Source: JACJVV01 sp964581515
Lineage (GTDB): Archaea > Nanobdellota > Nanobdellia > Woesearchaeales > JACJVV01
Reading direction: 5' to 3'
DNA length: 64,000 bases
Assembly (NCBI GenBank): GCA_964581515.1
Contig: CAZOOV010000010.1
Coordinates: 50,247-114,246, forward strand
Under the pieces are notes generated by a model. It worked only from the letters and a program-made list of their open reading frames with translations, did no database searches and was not told the origin of the DNA. A program made the translations under genes and the position numbers. Below are positions 60,686 through 64,000 of the stretch, in pieces (position 1 is the first letter of the stretch; each line of letters opens with the position of its first letter).

Positions 60686-61681
60686 CTACATTATAGAACT
60701 GAATAATGCAGATGCACCAGTTGACACTGCCCAATAAAGCAGAAGGCCAAAACCACCTATTAAAGGAATATAGCTGATTCCATGTTTTGCTTCGCCTTTA
60801 TTGATGAGTCCAAGAAGAAATGAAGCCATGACTGCTAATGTTAAAAGGCTTACTCTAGTATACATCTTTACGAATTCGGGTAATAATATCGCTAGCTCTT
60901 CTGACATATCTATTGCAAATGGCATATTTTGTGCTGATGAGGCTGGAATATCAACAGATGAGAATGTATTTACAAGGACTGAGACAATAACAGTTGATAG
61001 ACCATATAGAAGTGGTGCTGCAAAACCTACTGCTGCACCAATAAAAATAAGATATGTCATAACACTTGCTTTTACTTTATCTTCAACGGTCTTTTGATGG
61101 ACTAAATTTTCTGCTACTTCACTTAAAAGTTTAGATAGTTCTCCACCTGATCTCATACCTGTAACAATAAGTTCCATAGTTTTCTTGAATTTCTCTGATT
61201 TTACTCTTTTAGTCATATTCATTAAAGCGTCGCTTACTTCAGTACCTGTTGATATCTCTCTGCCTACAATATTGAAATGATAATTAAAGTATCCAAATTC
61301 AGGTCTGTTTGCAGCAATCATAGCCCTGTCAATTGTCATTCCTGCTCTAAGATTTGCTGAAATCAATTGAAGTGCATCGGGAAGTACATTTTCAATGAAT
61401 TTTCCTCTATTTGTTGCAATTATATTTATGACTGTATATATAAATCCTTGAATTATAACAAATGAGATTATGAATAAGAAAATAAGTGCTAATATATCTG
61501 GGAAATTTTTAAATATTGTTTTTGCAAATTGAAACGCAATACTAATGCTTATACCTACACTAAAAAAGAAGAGGCTTCCTACAATGAATTCTTTTCTTAC
61601 TTTTATAGAGAAGTACTCAAATTGATTGAATAACAGTTCTCTCAGTTTTTTTGGATAAAAGTTTGAAAAAAATGCATACAT
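60686..61681 (-). CDS. GspF/TadC-like membrane assembly protein
   Basis: 331 residues. GspF-like membrane platform protein with a helical cytosolic domain (LPDALQLISANLRAGMTIDRAM, TGTEVSDALMNMTKRVKSEKFK, LIVTGMRSGGELSKLLSE) and about five membrane helices. Such proteins anchor the secretion ATPase and help add pilin subunits. Located 8 nt after the other GspF-like gene. Two separate GspF proteins per operon are typical of Tad-like and many archaeal pili. Confidence 0.88.
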   Translation of the reverse strand: MYAFFSNFYPKKLRELLFNQFEYFSIKVRKEFIVGSLFFFSVGISISIAFQFAKTIFKNFPDILALIFLFIISFVIIQGFIYTVINIIATNRGKFIENVLPDALQLISANLRAGMTIDRAMIAANRPEFGYFNYHFNIVGREISTGTEVSDALMNMTKRVKSEKFKKTMELIVTGMRSGGELSKLLSEVAENLVHQKTVEDKVKASVMTYLIFIGAAVGFAAPLLYGLSTVIVSVLVNTFSSVDIPASSAQNMPFAIDMSEELAILLPEFVKMYTRVSLLTLAVMASFLLGLINKGEAKHGISYIPLIGGFGLLLYWAVSTGASALFSSIM

Positions 61682-61689
61682 TTTTGTTT

Positions 61690-62586
61690 TTACCTCAATA
61701 AACTAGGGCGTTTTGATTTTATTATACTCATGAACATGAATTGTGTCATCAATATCAAGCCATATACACTCCAAAATACGATTTTTGTCACAACCATCTC
61801 AAGATTCATGAAAGCTGCTATTACAATCAGGAAATTCACTCCAATAGCAGGCAAAATGACAGTCATAATCATATAGAACATTGTTAATGGGGATAGTACT
61901 GCACCATATTCTTCTACTTGTAGAATTTGTTCTTCAGCTAATGCTGCCATTATCTCTCTTAATATATCACTTAAATTTGTTCCAGTTTTCATACCATTGA
62001 CCATCTGCCAGATTGTACTTCTGAATATTCCTGATGGATTTTCAAGTGAGACACGTTCAAGTGCTTCTACTTGAGGAATTCCTCCATTTATCTTTTTTAC
62101 AACTTCCATAAATTCTTTTGATACTTCTCCATAATCTCCTGCAGCAGTATTTACAAGAACATCAAATAGTGGGATTCCTGCTCTTAACTGGATTAATATA
62201 TTTTGTAACGCAGGAAGAATATTTCTCTCTATATTATCAATCCTTTTTTTGATAAACATCTCAGGTGCTGCTCTTTGCTGGAACAACATGAATATCATCA
62301 TGAATATACCGACAAAAATACCTATACCTATTGGAGATATAGATAAGCTTTCTGATTTTGTAGAAAAAAAGCCAAGTAAAGTTCCAACTAATATTGCAAT
62401 TATTACATCATTGATAAAACAGAATGTCAGATATTTCTTTGCAGATATACCCATACGTGCCTGTTGTAGTTTGAGATTTAATGTAGGAAACATTGTTGTT
62501 TCCATCATATATCCTATTGCAAGAAAAGGCCTGTGAATCCTCTCAAGAACATTAGGTGGAATAAATGCAAAAGGTATTTTAATCAT
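61690..62586 (-). CDS. GspF/TadB-like membrane assembly protein
   Basis: 298 residues, a second GspF-like protein: NILPALQNILIQLRAGIPLFDVL, GGIPQVEALERVSLENPSGIF and WQMVNGMKTGTNLSDIL are the cytosolic domain, with membrane helices on each side. I chose the ATG at 62584-62586 because it overlaps the ATPase stop by 8 nt (ATGATTAA), instead of a start 51 nt upstream that would overlap by 59 nt. Coupled translation with the ATPase is likely. Confidence 0.88.
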   Translation of the reverse strand: MIKIPFAFIPPNVLERIHRPFLAIGYMMETTMFPTLNLKLQQARMGISAKKYLTFCFINDVIIAILVGTLLGFFSTKSESLSISPIGIGIFVGIFMMIFMLFQQRAAPEMFIKKRIDNIERNILPALQNILIQLRAGIPLFDVLVNTAAGDYGEVSKEFMEVVKKINGGIPQVEALERVSLENPSGIFRSTIWQMVNGMKTGTNLSDILREIMAALAEEQILQVEEYGAVLSPLTMFYMIMTVILPAIGVNFLIVIAAFMNLEMVVTKIVFWSVYGLILMTQFMFMSIIKSKRPSLLR

Positions 62587-64000
62587 TTTTTTCTTCTTTG
62601 AATGGGTTGGGTAGATTATATATCTTGGTTGGTTCAATACTTTGGTTTACATATCTTAGGAGTTCTTCTTTATTAAGATAATATTGATTCATTATTGTTC
62701 CTACTTTATCAACTCCTTTAATGTTCTTATCTATCATCCAATCTAGTATCTTTTGTCTTTCTAAAAGGCTTTCATTAATCTCGGGAAGACTAAATCCTGT
62801 GTGACGAGATAATTCTTCAAAGAAATGTGAACTTTCACTATGAGGAACTATTTTATCAATAGATGGTTTCCATCTATATATTATATTTGCTTTTGCTTCA
62901 GATCCTTTATCAGTTTCTGTTACTATGAATTCACCTAATTGGTAGGTCCTTCTTATTCCTCTTCTTCTGTCCCTAAATTGGACTATATTAAGATTTACTG
63001 CACTTAGAAGGTTTGCTGGTGTTGAGATTGGTGGATTTGTAAGTCTTGTTATTGTTTCTGCGACAGTATCTGCGTGAACTGTAGCATATACTGCGTGACC
63101 TGTATGCATCGCTTCAAACATAACTTCTGCTTCAGTCTGTCTTCTCATCTCTCCTAGGATAATACGGTCGGGCCTCATCCTTAATGTATTTACCATAAGA
63201 TCAAGCATTGTTACTTCACCTTTTCCTTCAGTGTTCTTTGGCCTTGTTGTAAGAGGACACCAATAGAGTGAAGTAGGGAGCTGTAATTCTCTTGTATCTT
63301 CGATTGTAAGGATACGCTGGTTTGGAGGAATGAATGGTAGAATTGTTCCAAGAAGTGATGTTTTTCCTGAACCTGTACCTCCAGAAACTAATATATTCAT
63401 CTCAAACTCCATAGCAATCCATATTAAGGACATGATTTCTTGGTTTATTGTTCCTACTTTAATCATATCTATCATAGTCCAAGGATCACGTGCGAATTTC
63501 CTGATTGTAATTGTATTTCCTTTGCTTGCAACAGGATATAACACAGCGTTCGCACGGTCTCCAGTCACCAAGTGTGCGTCCAGAAGCGGGGTCAATGTAG
63601 TTATCTGTTTCCCTACACGTCTAGCGATTATATTGGAATAGTTTTGTATCTGGTCTTCTGTCGGTATTATGATGTTTGTCAAGAGCCAGCCATGCTTTTT
63701 GTGATATACTCTTATAGGCTCTTCTGCGGAGTTGACAATCACCTCTTCAAGATTTTCGTCGTGCATCAGATATTCAATTTTACCAAGTCCAATAATATCA
63801 TTAAGAAGTATACTTATTAAATATGATTTAACACTCTCTTCTACATTTGGCACTTTTGAAGTTATTACCGCTTCTGCCTTCTGTCTGAATTTATCTTTTA
63901 TGTAATCGATAACTTTTGGATCTAGAATTTCAGCTGTTGATACATCTACATCTAATACAAGTTCTTGTCTTACTTCATCAAGGAACGCTTCTGTCCCAAT
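62579..64000 (-). CDS. Type II/IV secretion (pilus) ATPase, TadA/VirB11/FlaI-like, 5' end outside window
   Basis: At least 473 residues visible. Walker A is VSGGTGSGKTSLLG, Walker B RPDRIILGEMR, and the His box MHTGHAVYATVHAD follow the order of TadA/GspE/FlaI ATPases. An N-terminal domain precedes them (RVYHKKHGWLL, DAHLVTGDRANAVLYP). The frame stays open from 63853 (a GTG) to base 64000 without a stop, so the real start lies beyond the window. It powers assembly of a pilus or archaellum-like filament. Confidence 0.92.
   Translation of the reverse strand: MGTEAFLDEVRQELVLDVDVSTAEILDPKVIDYIKDKFRQKAEAVITSKVPNVEESVKSYLISILLNDIIGLGKIEYLMHDENLEEVIVNSAEEPIRVYHKKHGWLLTNIIIPTEDQIQNYSNIIARRVGKQITTLTPLLDAHLVTGDRANAVLYPVASKGNTITIRKFARDPWTMIDMIKVGTINQEIMSLIWIAMEFEMNILVSGGTGSGKTSLLGTILPFIPPNQRILTIEDTRELQLPTSLYWCPLTTRPKNTEGKGEVTMLDLMVNTLRMRPDRIILGEMRRQTEAEVMFEAMHTGHAVYATVHADTVAETITRLTNPPISTPANLLSAVNLNIVQFRDRRRGIRRTYQLGEFIVTETDKGSEAKANIIYRWKPSIDKIVPHSESSHFFEELSRHTGFSLPEINESLLERQKILDWMIDKNIKGVDKVGTIMNQYYLNKEELLRYVNQSIEPTKIYNLPNPFKEEKND

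Noticed and set aside
62579..63853. Start of the secretion ATPase at a GTG at 63853
   Set aside because: The frame stays open without stop through base 64000, and the upstream residues look like normal protein, so the gene is cut by the window edge.

Overview
The window reads as a stretch of chromosome from an AT-rich archaeon, most likely a DPANN lineage of the Woesearchaeota/Pacearchaeota type (inference). Support: archaeal-type ribosomal proteins S15 (long form) and L10e, an SRP54 with a Met/Gly/Lys-rich tail, an XPD/Rad3-family helicase, a NOG1-like GTPase, a bacterial-type GAPDH of the kind often found in DPANN genomes, an archaeal pilus/archaellum-type assembly operon, and tRNAs interrupted by archaeal bulge-helix-bulge introns. 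Most isolated genes and first genes of operons have a TATA box (variants of TTTATAAA) about 25-28 nt upstream of the start codon and no room for a leader, so they are probably leaderless. Downstream operon genes more often carry Shine-Dalgarno-like motifs.

Layout. 1-5.6 kb: end of srp54, an unknown membrane protein, a two-domain dCTP deaminase, a NapH-like iron-sulfur membrane protein and a divergent pair containing an HExxH protein. 5.7-16 kb: TauE/SafE exporter, a two-intron tRNA-Ile(UAU), GAPDH, a Ca2+-type P-ATPase, small membrane proteins (one broken by an in-frame TGA), the helicase and rpS15 with a large structured leader. 16-29 kb: transporters, winged-helix regulators, a 1116-residue Cys-rich surface protein, a tRNA methyltransferase, a racemase-like protein, a Na+/Ca2+ exchanger and a NOG1-like GTPase. 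Two copies of a structured repeat with compensatory base changes lie at 16.2 and 28.1 kb. 29-38.5 kb: L10e, then two GT4 glycosyltransferases, a HAD-phosphatase/glycerate-3-kinase fusion, glucosyl-3-phosphoglycerate synthase, a degenerate kinase-like protein and a GH13 sucrose/glucosylglycerate phosphorylase. Together these could make and recycle glucosylglycerate.

38.7-50.7 kb: an eight-gene locus of cytosolic proteins with two different AAA+ ATPases, a VWA-domain protein, coiled-coil proteins and several proteins I do not recognise. It resembles a MoxR-VWA type remodelling machine but with an unfamiliar set of partners, and is the best candidate here for an undescribed system. 50.8-52.1 kb: tRNA-Ser(GCU) with two introns (anticodon loop and T-loop) and initiator tRNA-Met with one. 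52.1-59.3 kb: a DUF483-type protein, an unknown protein, a Lys/Gln-rich protein overlapping a secreted transglutaminase-like protein, and SerRS. 59.4-64 kb: a leftward operon of a secretion ATPase (cut by the window end), two GspF-like membrane proteins, a KaiC-like ATPase and a PAP2-like phosphatase. No CRISPR array, rRNA or insertion sequence was seen.
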